From Deinococcus ficus (GTDB taxonomy: Bacteria; Deinococcota; Deinococci; Deinococcales; Deinococcaceae): a stretch of DNA of 64,000 nucleotides. A program made the translations under genes and the position numbers. The DNA lies in contig NZ_CP021083.1 of NCBI RefSeq assembly GCF_003444775.1, positions 62,001-126,000 on the forward strand. Reading direction: 5' to 3'. Positions 8,940 to 16,796 of the stretch are shown here, piece by piece (the stretch's first letter is position 1; every line of letters begins with the position of its first letter). Under the pieces are notes generated by a model. It was not told where the DNA came from and made no database searches. It was given only the letters and a program-made list of their open reading frames with translations.

Positions 8940-9770
8940 GTGACACCGCGCATCCTGATTCCCACCCAGGACCTCGCCCCGGACGACCCCGCCCTCCGGT
9001 GTGCCCGCCTGAACTTCCCCGAGGCGGAAGTGCACCTGCTGCACGTCGTGGACCTGCTGCCCCCGCTGGATCTGCTCGCCGACGTCGGTGACACGGCCCT
9101 CACGCAGGCCCGCGACCTCCTGGACGTCCTGGGCCCTGGGGAGGTGGTCGTTGCCGATCAGCCCGCGGGCGTCATCCTCGACCGCGCCCGCAGCGGAGCG
9201 TTCGACCTGATCGTGATGGGCACCGAACGCAGGGGCCGGCTGGAACGCTTCTTCCTGGGATCGGTCGCCGAGGCGGTCGTCCGCGAGTCGCCCATCCCGG
9301 TGCTGACCGTGCGCGCCCCAGCGGACCGCCTCACCCGGATCCGCCGCGTCACGCTGCTGCACGACTTCTCCCCCTCGGCCGAGCGGGCGCTGGGCACCGT
9401 GCGGACCCTCTGGCCCGGCGCGGCCGTGACGCTCCTGCACGCCCTGGACCCCGAAAGCCTGCACACGCCCTTCCCGGTCACCATCCCGGAAGGGGGCAGC
9501 GCTGCCGATCAGTTCATTCACCGCAACCAGGCCTGGCGCCAGGGAGCGCAGCGCCAGCTGGACGCGCTGGGCGGCGGGGAGGTCGTGCAGGGCGAACCGG
9601 CCGAGCTGGCCCTCGACCGGGCGCGCACCGGCCAGACCGACCTGCTCGCTCTGGGCACCGTCTCCAGAACCGGAGTGGGCCGCCTGCTGTTCGGTTCGGT
9701 CGCGCAGCGCGTGGTGCGGGAATCTCCGGTGCCCGTCCTCACCGCCCGCGCCGCCCCGGAACGCCGCTGA
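8940..9770 (+). CDS. Tandem universal stress protein (two UspA domains)
   Basis: 276 residues made of two UspA domains (about 1-130 and 135-275). Domain 1 ends with LIVMGTERRGRLERFFLGSV then VVRESPIPVLTVRA. Domain 2 ends with LLALGTVSRTGVGRLLFGSV then VVRESPVPVLTARA. The G-(2)-G-(9)-G-(S/T) nucleotide-binding pattern is recognisable in both. GTG 8940 is preferred because GAGGTG precedes it by 6 nt and the product starts MTPRILIPTQ; an in-frame GTG at 8829 would add a low-complexity tail. Cytoplasmic; family role in stress endurance. It converges with the recombinase gene. Confidence 0.88.
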   Translation: MTPRILIPTQDLAPDDPALRCARLNFPEAEVHLLHVVDLLPPLDLLADVGDTALTQARDLLDVLGPGEVVVADQPAGVILDRARSGAFDLIVMGTERRGRLERFFLGSVAEAVVRESPIPVLTVRAPADRLTRIRRVTLLHDFSPSAERALGTVRTLWPGAAVTLLHALDPESLHTPFPVTIPEGGSAADQFIHRNQAWRQGAQRQLDALGGGEVVQGEPAELALDRARTGQTDLLALGTVSRTGVGRLLFGSVAQRVVRESPVPVLTARAAPERR

Positions 9771-9778
9771 GCCCCGCA

Positions 9779-9793
9779 CCTGCCCGCGGCAGG
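9779..9793. terminator. Small hairpin between convergent genes
   Basis: CCTGCC-cgc-GGCAGG, between the stops of the UspA gene and the recombinase gene. It has no T run. Confidence 0.4.
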
Positions 9794-9807
9794 GGAGAGG
9801 CCGGACC

Positions 9808-10800
9808 TCACCAGCCGGTCAGGTCGTTCTTCAGGTCGTCGGCCGCCAGCTGCGCGTACCCGCGCCGGGTGGTGTCCACGCTCTCATGCCCCAGGTGCGC
9901 CGCCACCCGACCGAAATCCCGGATCTGCTGAATCAGGCGCGTCCCCGCGTACTTCCGCCCGGCGTGAAAGCCCCGGAACGGCACGCCCGCCGCCCGGAAC
10001 GCCTTGTCCAGATGGTACCGCGCCGTCTGCTTGCTGCCGTACCGGAACACGTGCGTGCCCGGCGTGGCCCGCCGGCCATCCGAGTGCTCCGGCCCGCCCG
10101 GCCCGTACAGCGCGCGGTAGTGCCGGGCCGCGCGGGCCAGACTGGTGCTCATCGCCACGATCCGGCCTTTGCGGCCCTTGCCGCTGCGCACGTGAATGCG
10201 CCGCGCCGTCTCGTCCAGGTCCTCCCATTCCAGGCTCAGGGCCTCGCTGATCCGCAACCCCGCGTGCGCCGTGAGGAACAGCAGGAACTTCTCGTGCACG
10301 CCCGCTTTCTCCAGCACGTCGTGCAGGTCGTCCTCGGAGTACGGGGGGCGCTTCACGATGCCGGGCGTGCGGTCCTTGGGGACCTTCACGTCCCGGAACG
10401 GGTCGGCTTCCGTCGCGCCGGCCCAGCGCAGCGCCCGGTACAGGCACCCGGCCGCCGCGACCTTGAGCTGCACGCCCGCGGGTTTGCGCCCGGCGGCCAG
10501 CATGGCGGCCACGTACCCCGGGGCGTCGTGCCGCCCGGGCCGCAGCAGGTTCACGGCCTGCGTGTCGGCGTACTCCAGGAACTGCCGCACGCCCAGTGCG
10601 TACGCCTCCACCGTGCGCGGGCTGGTGAGCACGCCACTCTGGCCCTGCTGCGTCAGGTACGCCCGGGTCAGGCTGACCAGCGCGTTTACGTCCTTTTCCC
10701 CGGCGGCCTGCACGGCGCGGCGGCGCAGTTCGTCGTCGTGGAGGTTGGTCCACTCCCGCAACTGGGTGAGCGCGTCGGCCTGATAGACGGCGAGGGTCAC
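9808..10800 (-). CDS. Tyrosine recombinase / phage-type integrase
   Basis: 330 residues. An N-terminal SAM-like core-binding domain (about 40-140; SPRTVEAYALGVRQFLEYA) precedes the catalytic domain (about 150-328). All catalytic residues are seen: Arg in AHAGLRISEALSLEW, Lys in SGKGRKGRIV, the HxxR box in FHAGRKYAGTRL, His in HLGHESVDTT and Tyr in RRGYAQL. The start is GTG (10798-10800) with CCGGAG upstream on the minus strand. The enzyme is complete and could be active. It faces a tRNA-Gly-like remnant (11209-11280), so it may mark an old integration event. No excisionase or phage genes are nearby, so a chromosomal or plasmid-resolution role is also possible. Confidence 0.9.
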   Translation of the reverse strand: MTLAVYQADALTQLREWTNLHDDELRRRAVQAAGEKDVNALVSLTRAYLTQQGQSGVLTSPRTVEAYALGVRQFLEYADTQAVNLLRPGRHDAPGYVAAMLAAGRKPAGVQLKVAAAGCLYRALRWAGATEADPFRDVKVPKDRTPGIVKRPPYSEDDLHDVLEKAGVHEKFLLFLTAHAGLRISEALSLEWEDLDETARRIHVRSGKGRKGRIVAMSTSLARAARHYRALYGPGGPEHSDGRRATPGTHVFRYGSKQTARYHLDKAFRAAGVPFRGFHAGRKYAGTRLIQQIRDFGRVAAHLGHESVDTTRRGYAQLAADDLKNDLTGW

Positions 10801-11208
10801 GCGGGAACTCCGGGGTGGATCTGAACGGTGGAGGCAGGCATGATTGCCATTTATACCCTAAATCCACTTAGGGGAGATGGTGAACTTTGACGAGTCGGAG
10901 TGAGCAGCTGACATTCAGGAAACGCCCGCGTCAATTCCTTCACCTGAGAACCCGGGTACTCTACCCCTCAAAACGTTTTGCAGGCCCCTTCCTGGGCCTC
11001 CTGTGAGCGCGTTATTTTTCCTGCGTGCAGGACGATGTTTTCTGAAGGGAAACTCAGGACTGCCCCAAGGCTGACCTTAAGAGCCTGTCATGCGCCGGGC
11101 CCCACGGCGCGGCAGAGTAAGCACGTCACGCCAGACGCGGGACCAACCTGATTCTCCTTCTCTCCTGAAGCTGACCGCGACCGGGTGAAGAGTTCAAAAG
11201 AAGGGCGA
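10801..11208. other. Intergenic region with two perfect palindromes
   Basis: No gene seen. It contains CCCTAA-atccac-TTAGGG (10856-10873) in the probable recombinase promoter, the 12-bp perfect palindrome CAAAACGTTTTG (10969-10980), and GCGCC / GGCGC around 11093-11113. It is AT-richer than its surroundings near 10850-10980. Confidence 0.5.
10856..10873 (-). promoter_or_regulatory. Candidate operator upstream of the recombinase
   Basis: Inverted repeat CCCTAA / TTAGGG separated by 6 nt, about 55 nt upstream of the recombinase start. Regulator unknown. Confidence 0.35.
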
Positions 11209-11280
11209 CGTCCACCTTCCAAAAAACGGACGTGCGAGCGGGCCACAGGCACCACACCGGTTCGAGGCCGGTCCCCCGCA
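11209..11280 (+). tRNA. tRNA-Gly-like remnant (probably decayed)
   Basis: CGTCCACCTTCCAA (11209-11222) looks like the 5' side of an anticodon arm with loop CTTCCAA, anticodon TCC (Gly). GGACG (11228-11232) pairs with CGTCC, but extra bases break a normal 5-bp stem. A perfect T arm follows: ACCGG (11256-11260), loop TTCGAGG, CCGGT (11268-11272), then CCCCCGCA as an acceptor-like 3' strand. No matching 5' acceptor strand is in place, and the stretch between the two arms is about 20 nt too long. I therefore read it as a damaged or rearranged tRNA-Gly and not as a working tRNA. It is followed directly by a terminator. Confidence 0.35.
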
Positions 11281-11287
11281 CCCACAG

Positions 11288-11310
11288 GGCGTCCCCAGGA
11301 CGCCTTTTTT
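11288..11310 (+). terminator. Intrinsic terminator after the tRNA-like element
   Basis: GGCGTCC-cca-GGACGCC followed by TTTTTT (11305-11310). No protein gene ends just upstream, so this terminator belongs to the tRNA-like element or another small RNA. Confidence 0.85.
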
Positions 11311-11359
11311 CATGCCGTCCCCCGACCCTCCGGACCGAACGGTGCAAGAAAGCAGCCTC

Positions 11360-11365
11360 TACAAT
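11360..11365 (+). promoter_or_regulatory. -10 box of a probable leaderless gene
   Basis: TACAAT ends 7 nt before ATG 11373, placing the expected transcription start at or next to the start codon. No clear -35 was found. Confidence 0.55.
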
Positions 11366-11372
11366 GGACGGT

Positions 11373-12896
11373 ATGGCCGGCGCCCCCCTTCCCGAGAACG
11401 AGGCGGTGCGCCTCCTCGACCTGGCGCGGTACCACATCCTGGACACCCAGGCGGAGGAAGCTTTCGACCGGATCACGCGCCTCGCGGCCCAGGTGCTGCG
11501 GGTGCCGGTGGCCGTGCTGAACTTCGTGGACGAGAACCGCCAGTGGGGCAAGGCGATGGTCGGCCTGGAGGATAGCGAGGCGCCCCGCGAGCATTCCTTC
11601 TGCGCGTGGACGATCCTGCAGGACGGGCCGTTCGTCGTGCACAACGCCCCCGCGGACCCGCGCTTCCGCGACAACCCGATGGTGACGGGCGCGCCGCACA
11701 TTCACCTGTACGCCGGGGCGCCCCTGATCACCCCGGCCGGGCAGCGGATCGGGACGCTCTGCGTCACCGACGACCAGCCTCATACCCTGGACGAGCAGGA
11801 CCTGCAGGCTCTGCAGGACCTCGCGGCGCTCGCCATGACCGAACTCGAACTCCGGGCGCACGTTCACGTGCTCACCGGTCACCTCAGCGGCCGGGAGGCG
11901 TACGAGGCGGAACTGCGCCAGACGCTGGAGCACGCCCGCACGCTGGAGGGCGTGCAGGAGCTGGGCGACCTGCCGCTGTTCCCCAGGGAACTCGCGCATC
12001 AGACTGCCGCCCTGCTCACCGGCGCCCTGAGTTCCGACTGGGCGGCCCTGCTGGTCCTGCGAGGCGCAGAGGCGCACGGGGAATGGCTGCCCGTGCGCCT
12101 GCCTCCGGACCTCGCCGGGCTGGCCGGGCACTTTCAGGCGCTGGGTCAGGCCGTGACGGGTGGCCTGGCGCACCTGACCGCGCCGGCGTACCTGGACCCG
12201 TACGCCGCGCATCCCGGCGCGCGGCCGGACGCGACCACGGCGGGCGTGCAGGCGGTCGCCTGGGTGCCGATGGGCGCCTGGGACGGGCAGACCTTCGTGC
12301 TGATGACTGCCCGGGTCAGTGCCGAGCGGCGGTCCGGCTGGCGGGCGAGTGACCGCGCCCTGCTGGACGCCGCAGCGCGCAGCGTCCGGGTGGCCGTGCA
12401 GCGGCAGACCACCCTGCGGTCATTGGAGCAGGAGGCGCGGCGTGACGCCCTGACCCGGCTGCTCAACCGCCGGGCGTTCGACGAAGACCTGCACGCCCAC
12501 GCGTCCGGCGGGCCCTTCACCCTGGCCCTGATCGACCTGGACGGCTTCAAGGCCATCAACGACACCGAGGGGCACGGGGCGGGGGACGTGGTGCTGCGGC
12601 TGTTCGGCAGCGCCCTCGAGTCGCAACTGGAGAAGGGCCAGGCCGCGTACCGGCTGGGCGGGGACGAGTTCGTGCTGTTGCTGCCCGGGACGTGCAGCGA
12701 CGACGCCGTGCACGAACTCGTGGACGTGGCCGTGCTCGCCGCCCAGCAGGGCACGGTCGGCCGGATCGGGGCGAGCGTGGGCGTCGCGCGGCAGGCCCCG
12801 GGGGAGGACGTGCAGGCCACCCTCGCCCGCGCCGATGCGCGCATGTACGCCGCGAAACGGCAGCGGCAGGCCCGGCGGCGCGAGCGCCTCACCTGA
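11373..12896 (+). CDS. Diguanylate cyclase with two GAF domains
   Basis: 507 residues, soluble. The first GAF domain (about 25-155) is of the type starting ARYHILDTQAEEAFDRI, with VLNFVDENRQWGKA and HSFCAWTI. A second, weaker GAF-like region lies at about 200-345. The GGDEF domain (about 355-505) has RDALTRLLNRRAFDED, FKAINDTEGHGAGD and an intact LGGDEFVLLLP around residue 429. No RxxD inhibitory site is seen before it. ATG 11373 is chosen because the TACAAT box 7 nt upstream fits a leaderless start; ATG 11364 is the alternative but overlaps that box. It converges with the following GGDEF-EAL gene. Confidence 0.88.
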   Translation: MAGAPLPENEAVRLLDLARYHILDTQAEEAFDRITRLAAQVLRVPVAVLNFVDENRQWGKAMVGLEDSEAPREHSFCAWTILQDGPFVVHNAPADPRFRDNPMVTGAPHIHLYAGAPLITPAGQRIGTLCVTDDQPHTLDEQDLQALQDLAALAMTELELRAHVHVLTGHLSGREAYEAELRQTLEHARTLEGVQELGDLPLFPRELAHQTAALLTGALSSDWAALLVLRGAEAHGEWLPVRLPPDLAGLAGHFQALGQAVTGGLAHLTAPAYLDPYAAHPGARPDATTAGVQAVAWVPMGAWDGQTFVLMTARVSAERRSGWRASDRALLDAAARSVRVAVQRQTTLRSLEQEARRDALTRLLNRRAFDEDLHAHASGGPFTLALIDLDGFKAINDTEGHGAGDVVLRLFGSALESQLEKGQAAYRLGGDEFVLLLPGTCSDDAVHELVDVAVLAAQQGTVGRIGASVGVARQAPGEDVQATLARADARMYAAKRQRQARRRERLT

Positions 12897-12905
12897 CCCC
12901 CGGGC

Positions 12906-15068
12906 TCAGCGGCGCGGACCGGGCACCGGGGCGGGCCACAGGGCGTCGGCGGGTGCCGGGCGCGCGAAGTGGTACCCCTGCCCGAAGCGGCAGCCGACGT
13001 CCAGCATGGCCTGCACGTGCCCGGCGGTCTCGATGCCTTCGGCGATCACGTCGAAGCCGAACTGCTCGGCCATGGACATGATGGCCCGCACGATCGGCAG
13101 GGTCCGGCCGTCGGCGGCACCCGCCACGAAGGACCGGTCGATCTTCAGGACGTTCAGCGGCAGGTTCGGCAGGTAACTGAGGCTGGAAAAGCCCGTTCCG
13201 AAATCGTCCAGGGCGATCGACACGCCCAGATCCCGCAGCGCCTGCATGCGCCGCACAGCGCTGTCCACGTCGCGCATCACGATCCGTTCGGTGAGTTCCA
13301 GTTCCAGGCATTGGGGCGGGAAGCGGGTGTCGCGCAGCACCTCCGCGACCATGTCCACGAAGTCCTCCCGGGCGAACTGCAGCGCCGAGACGTTCACGGC
13401 GATGCGCGCCAGGCCCGGCGCGCGGCCCAGCAGGTGGAGGCCCTGCCGGCACGCCTCGGCCAGCACCCAGCGGCCGATCGGGATGATCAGGCCGCTGTCC
13501 TCCGCCAGGGGAATGAACTCCGCCGGGGAGACCAGGCCGAGTTGCGGGTGCTGCCAGCGGATCAGGGCCTCGGCGCCGACGGGCTGGCCGGTGTCGAGGT
13601 TCATCTGCGGCTGGAAGTGCAGCGCGAGCTCGCCGAGTTCCTCGGCGCGGCGCAGGTGCGACAGCAACTCCAGGCGCTGCGTGGCCCGCTGCGGCAGCTC
13701 GGACTCGAACAGTTCGGTGCCGGTGCGCAGCGTCTTGGCGCGGTACATGGCGACGTCCGCGTGCCTTTGCAGGGTCTGCGCGTCGCCGTCGCTGCCGGTG
13801 GACACGGCGATGCCGATGGACATCATGATGAACACGTCCCGTCCGGCGACCGTGAAGCCCCCACGCAGCGCGTCGCTCATCCCCGCGGCCCGCTCGACCG
13901 CCTCGGGCGCGGCGGTGTCCGGCAGGATGGCGACGAACTCGTCCCCGGCGAACCGCGCGAGGGTCTCCCCGGGTTTCAGGCAGGCCCGCAGGCGCCGGGC
14001 CACCTCGCCGAGCACGGCGTCGCCGGTGTTGTGCCCGCCGGCGTCGTTGATGGCCTTGAAGTCGTCGATGTCGAGAAACAGCACCGCCACGGGCCGGCCT
14101 TCGGGCGCGGCGCGGTCCAGCTCACGCTGAAGCCGGTCATCGAACAGGGCGCGGTTGGGCAGGCCGGTCAGGTCGTCGTGCAGCGCCCGGTGTTCGAGTT
14201 CGCGGATCAGCGCGTCGTGTTCGATCACGATGGACGTGAGGTGCTGCGCCTGCTTGAGCAGCTCCCCGGTGGTGTCGCTGATGGGCGCGTCCGCCGGCAG
14301 GCACAGCGCCAGCGCCCCCACCAGACGCTGGCTGCGGTCGAACACCGGCAGGGACGCGCACACCGGGAAGGCCTGCATGTCGCCTGCCTGCAGGTACGGA
14401 CCCCAGTACGGATGCTGCGAGAGGTCCTGGGTGTACTCGGCGCCGGGCACGGCCGGCAGGGCCGCCAGCCGCTCGCGGACGTCCAGGCCGTCGAAGCCGC
14501 TCAGGAACGCCTCGGGAATGCGGGGGGCCGCGCCGACCCGGAGGGTGTGACCGTCGAGGAGCAGCACCGCGCAGCGGCCGGCGGGGTGGAGGTGTTCGAC
14601 CATCTGCGCGATCTCCTGCAGCAGTTCCTGGCGCGGGCGGCCCTGCGTCATCAGGTCGAGCAGCCGGGTGCGGTCGCGTTCGAACTGCTCGGCGGACGCG
14701 TCGTGAATGCGGACCAGGAACAGCGGCTCGCTGGCCGGCAGGCGCCCGATGTGCAGTTCCAGCGGCCGGGACCGGGAGTGTTCGGTCCCGCCGTACGGCA
14801 GGACCAGACTGTCCTCCTGGCCCTGCAGGACGCGCAGGATCGCGGCGTGGGCGTGCAGACCGCCGTTCGTGCCGGCATACAGGCACAGGGCGAGCAGGTT
14901 GCCGCCCGGGCCGGAACTGATGCCGGAGGCCGGGTAGTCGTTCTCCTGGGAGATCCAGGAACCGTTCACGGTGAGGAAGGTGCCCTCGCCGTCCATCAGG
15001 GCCGCGGGGAACGGCAGGCCCATCAGGACCGTCGTCATGTGCTCCAGCGTGCTGCGGGACGAGTTCAT
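12906..15068 (-). CDS. GGDEF-EAL protein with PAS- and GAF-like sensors
   Basis: 720 residues from ATG 15068 (an in-frame extension to 15230 looks non-coding). Sensor region about 10-325: a PAS-like part (MDGEGTFLTVNGSWISQEND) and a GAF-like part. The GGDEF domain (about 335-500) carries AGDEF (RFAGDEFVAIL), a variant often still active. The EAL domain (about 505-715) is complete: GAEALIRWQHP, VNVSALQF, LELTERIV, ALDDFGTGFSSL, LKIDRSFV and AEGIET. It could both make and break c-di-GMP, with the phosphodiesterase side the better preserved. Cytoplasmic. Transcribed alone, divergent from the HGDV unit. Confidence 0.88.
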   Translation of the reverse strand: MNSSRSTLEHMTTVLMGLPFPAALMDGEGTFLTVNGSWISQENDYPASGISSGPGGNLLALCLYAGTNGGLHAHAAILRVLQGQEDSLVLPYGGTEHSRSRPLELHIGRLPASEPLFLVRIHDASAEQFERDRTRLLDLMTQGRPRQELLQEIAQMVEHLHPAGRCAVLLLDGHTLRVGAAPRIPEAFLSGFDGLDVRERLAALPAVPGAEYTQDLSQHPYWGPYLQAGDMQAFPVCASLPVFDRSQRLVGALALCLPADAPISDTTGELLKQAQHLTSIVIEHDALIRELEHRALHDDLTGLPNRALFDDRLQRELDRAAPEGRPVAVLFLDIDDFKAINDAGGHNTGDAVLGEVARRLRACLKPGETLARFAGDEFVAILPDTAAPEAVERAAGMSDALRGGFTVAGRDVFIMMSIGIAVSTGSDGDAQTLQRHADVAMYRAKTLRTGTELFESELPQRATQRLELLSHLRRAEELGELALHFQPQMNLDTGQPVGAEALIRWQHPQLGLVSPAEFIPLAEDSGLIIPIGRWVLAEACRQGLHLLGRAPGLARIAVNVSALQFAREDFVDMVAEVLRDTRFPPQCLELELTERIVMRDVDSAVRRMQALRDLGVSIALDDFGTGFSSLSYLPNLPLNVLKIDRSFVAGAADGRTLPIVRAIMSMAEQFGFDVIAEGIETAGHVQAMLDVGCRFGQGYHFARPAPADALWPAPVPGPRR

Positions 15069-15336
15069 GCCGCCTGGGGTTCCTCCTGCCACCGCCGGCC
15101 GGGCTGGCCGGTCCGGTACAGAGCGAGACGACGAGGGGTGGCGGTGGGGCGCGGATTGCACACGAGGCCCGCACGGTAGTGCCCACCCTATGACACAGTT
15201 CTGGCAGAGTGGCCCGGCGTGGGTGTCCATCAGGCCAAGGGGATGATATCGCGGGGGCCGGCGGGGGCGACCGGCCCCGCCGGTTCACGTTCTCTGGAGG
15301 CTGCGGCGGGGTCCTGGGCGGCCTTCGGGAACTGCG

Positions 15337-15365
15337 TTGACACGCCCGCCCCGCACGGTTATGCT
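15337..15365 (+). promoter_or_regulatory. Strong sigma-70-type promoter of the HGDV-DUF6745-VWA unit
   Basis: TTGACA (15337-15342), 17-nt spacer, TATGCT (15360-15365), among the best matches in the window. The inverted repeat GATTG-gtca-CAATC (15382-15395) lies just after the expected transcription start and is a candidate operator. Confidence 0.75.
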
Positions 15366-15422
15366 ATTTACGTAATCAAAGGATTGGTCACAATCTTCCC
15401 CACCCTCATCCTGGAGATCCCC

Positions 15423-15749
15423 ATGACGACCCCGCTCTACCGCCACGGCGACGTCCTCCTGCAGGCCACCACCGCCCCCACCACGCCGCTGCACCGCCAG
15501 CCCCACACCACCCTCGCCCACGGCGAACTCACCGGACACCAGCACCGCATCGCCGAGGCGAGCGCCGCCGAACTGTTCGCCCCCACGCCCACCGCCCGGC
15601 CCGGCGACCCGCAGTTCCTGCACGTCACCGCCCCCCACGCCACCCTGGTCCACGAGGAACACGCTCCCATCCGCCTGCCGGCCGGCTGGTACCGCGTGTG
15701 GCAGCAGCGCGAGTACACGCCGGGCAGCGTGCGCGTGGTGCAGGACTGA
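15423..15749 (+). CDS. Conserved hypothetical protein with HGDV and HGE-TGHxH motifs
   Basis: 108 residues, soluble. It starts MTTPLYRHGDVLLQ and contains LAHGELTGHQHRIAE; the His-rich motif could bind a metal. The end, PAGWYRVWQQREYTPGSVR, is also typical of this family, which I recognise as widespread but unnamed. ATG 15423 follows a GGAG and the strong promoter at 15337. Its stop overlaps the next start (TGATG), so the two are co-translated. Likely partner of the DUF6745-like and VWA proteins downstream; the function is not known. Confidence 0.75.
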   Translation: MTTPLYRHGDVLLQATTAPTTPLHRQPHTTLAHGELTGHQHRIAEASAAELFAPTPTARPGDPQFLHVTAPHATLVHEEHAPIRLPAGWYRVWQQREYTPGSVRVVQD

Positions 15750-16759
15750 TGTTCCGGGTTCAGAGCGGCCGGCACCTGGTGCGCTCCACGCGCCAGGACG
15801 GCCCTCAACCCTCCCCTCAGCGGCCCGCCCGCCCGGAACCGGCTTCCACCGCCGGCGCCCCCGCACCCGCCCTGACCGCCCCCGCGGCCCTCACGCCGGT
15901 CAGTCCGCAGGAGGCCCGCGCCCTGCTGCGGCAGGCGTCCCCACCGGCCGCCCTGGCCGTCAGCGGCCCCCTGAACCTCAGCGGCAGCGCCTGGCTGCGC
16001 ATCCTGCCCGACTGGCTGAGATGCGAGGCGCTGATCGTGGACGACTGCCCGCACCTCACCGCCCTGCCCGCCGACCTGCACGCCGGTCGCGTCTCCGCGC
16101 GCCGCTGCCCGGAACTGCGCGAGGTGACCGGCCGGCTCAGCGTCCGCGAGGGCCTGAACCTCAGCGGCAGCGGCGTGCGCACCATTCACGCCGACCTGCA
16201 CGCCACCCGCCTGACCCTGGCCCGCTGCCGCGACCTGATCAACCTGGCCGGCACGATCAGCGTCTCTCACCTGGACGTGCGCGGTTGCGCCGGCCTGCGG
16301 GACCTGCCGCCCAGCCTGCACGTCACGCAGACCCTGGACGTCGCCGACAGCGGCCTGACCGCCCTGCCCCCACACATCCGCGCCGGCCTGCGCTGGAACG
16401 ACGTGCCGGTCGAGCCCAAGGTGGCCTTCACGCCGGAACTGCTGACCGGGCACGACGTGCTGCGCGTGCGCAACGTGCAGCGCCGCCGCGTGCTGCTCGA
16501 CCGCATCGGCGTGGAGAAGTTCCTCGCGGACGTCGGCGGCCTGATCCTCGACCGGGACGAGGACGCCGGCGGGCAGCGGCAGCTCGTGCGCGTCCCCTTC
16601 GACGACGACGAGGACCTGGTCGCCGTGGTGGTCCGCTGCCCGTCCACCGGCGGCACCTACGCCCTGCGCGTCCCCCCCCACCTGCGCACCTGCCGGGACG
16701 CGGTCGCCTGGACCGCGGGCCTCTCCGCCAGCGAGTACCATCCCGTGCAGGAAGCCTGA
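15749..16759 (+). CDS. Leucine-rich-like repeat protein with DUF6745-type C-terminus
   Basis: 336 residues. A Pro/Ala-rich N-terminus (1-60) precedes irregular repeats (about 70-215) such as LNLSGSAWLRILPDWL, LNLSGSGVRTIHADL and LPPSLHVTQTLDVADS, alternating with cysteine-bearing units (DDCPHLTAL, RRCPELREV, RGCAGLRDL). The C-terminal part (about 235-336) includes VLLDRIGVEKFLADV, then PSTGGTYALRVPPHLRTC, then AVAWTAGLSASEYHPVQEA. I recognise this as the DUF6745 pattern (assignment from memory). No signal peptide. ATG overlaps the previous stop. Middle gene of a three-gene operon. Confidence 0.7.
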   Translation: MFRVQSGRHLVRSTRQDGPQPSPQRPARPEPASTAGAPAPALTAPAALTPVSPQEARALLRQASPPAALAVSGPLNLSGSAWLRILPDWLRCEALIVDDCPHLTALPADLHAGRVSARRCPELREVTGRLSVREGLNLSGSGVRTIHADLHATRLTLARCRDLINLAGTISVSHLDVRGCAGLRDLPPSLHVTQTLDVADSGLTALPPHIRAGLRWNDVPVEPKVAFTPELLTGHDVLRVRNVQRRRVLLDRIGVEKFLADVGGLILDRDEDAGGQRQLVRVPFDDDEDLVAVVVRCPSTGGTYALRVPPHLRTCRDAVAWTAGLSASEYHPVQEA

Positions 16760-16796
16760 GCCCCTCATCCTCCCGATTCACTCCAGGAGCGTTCCC

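Noticed and set aside
11236..11279. GCGGG...CCCGC pairing around the T arm read as a functional mini-tRNA or tmRNA end
   Set aside because: No tag-peptide region or tmRNA 5' end is present; the pairing is short and may be chance in GC-rich DNA.
12969..15179. 736-codon plus-strand frame opposite the GGDEF-EAL gene
   Set aside because: Shadow frame; all recognisable motifs are on the minus strand.
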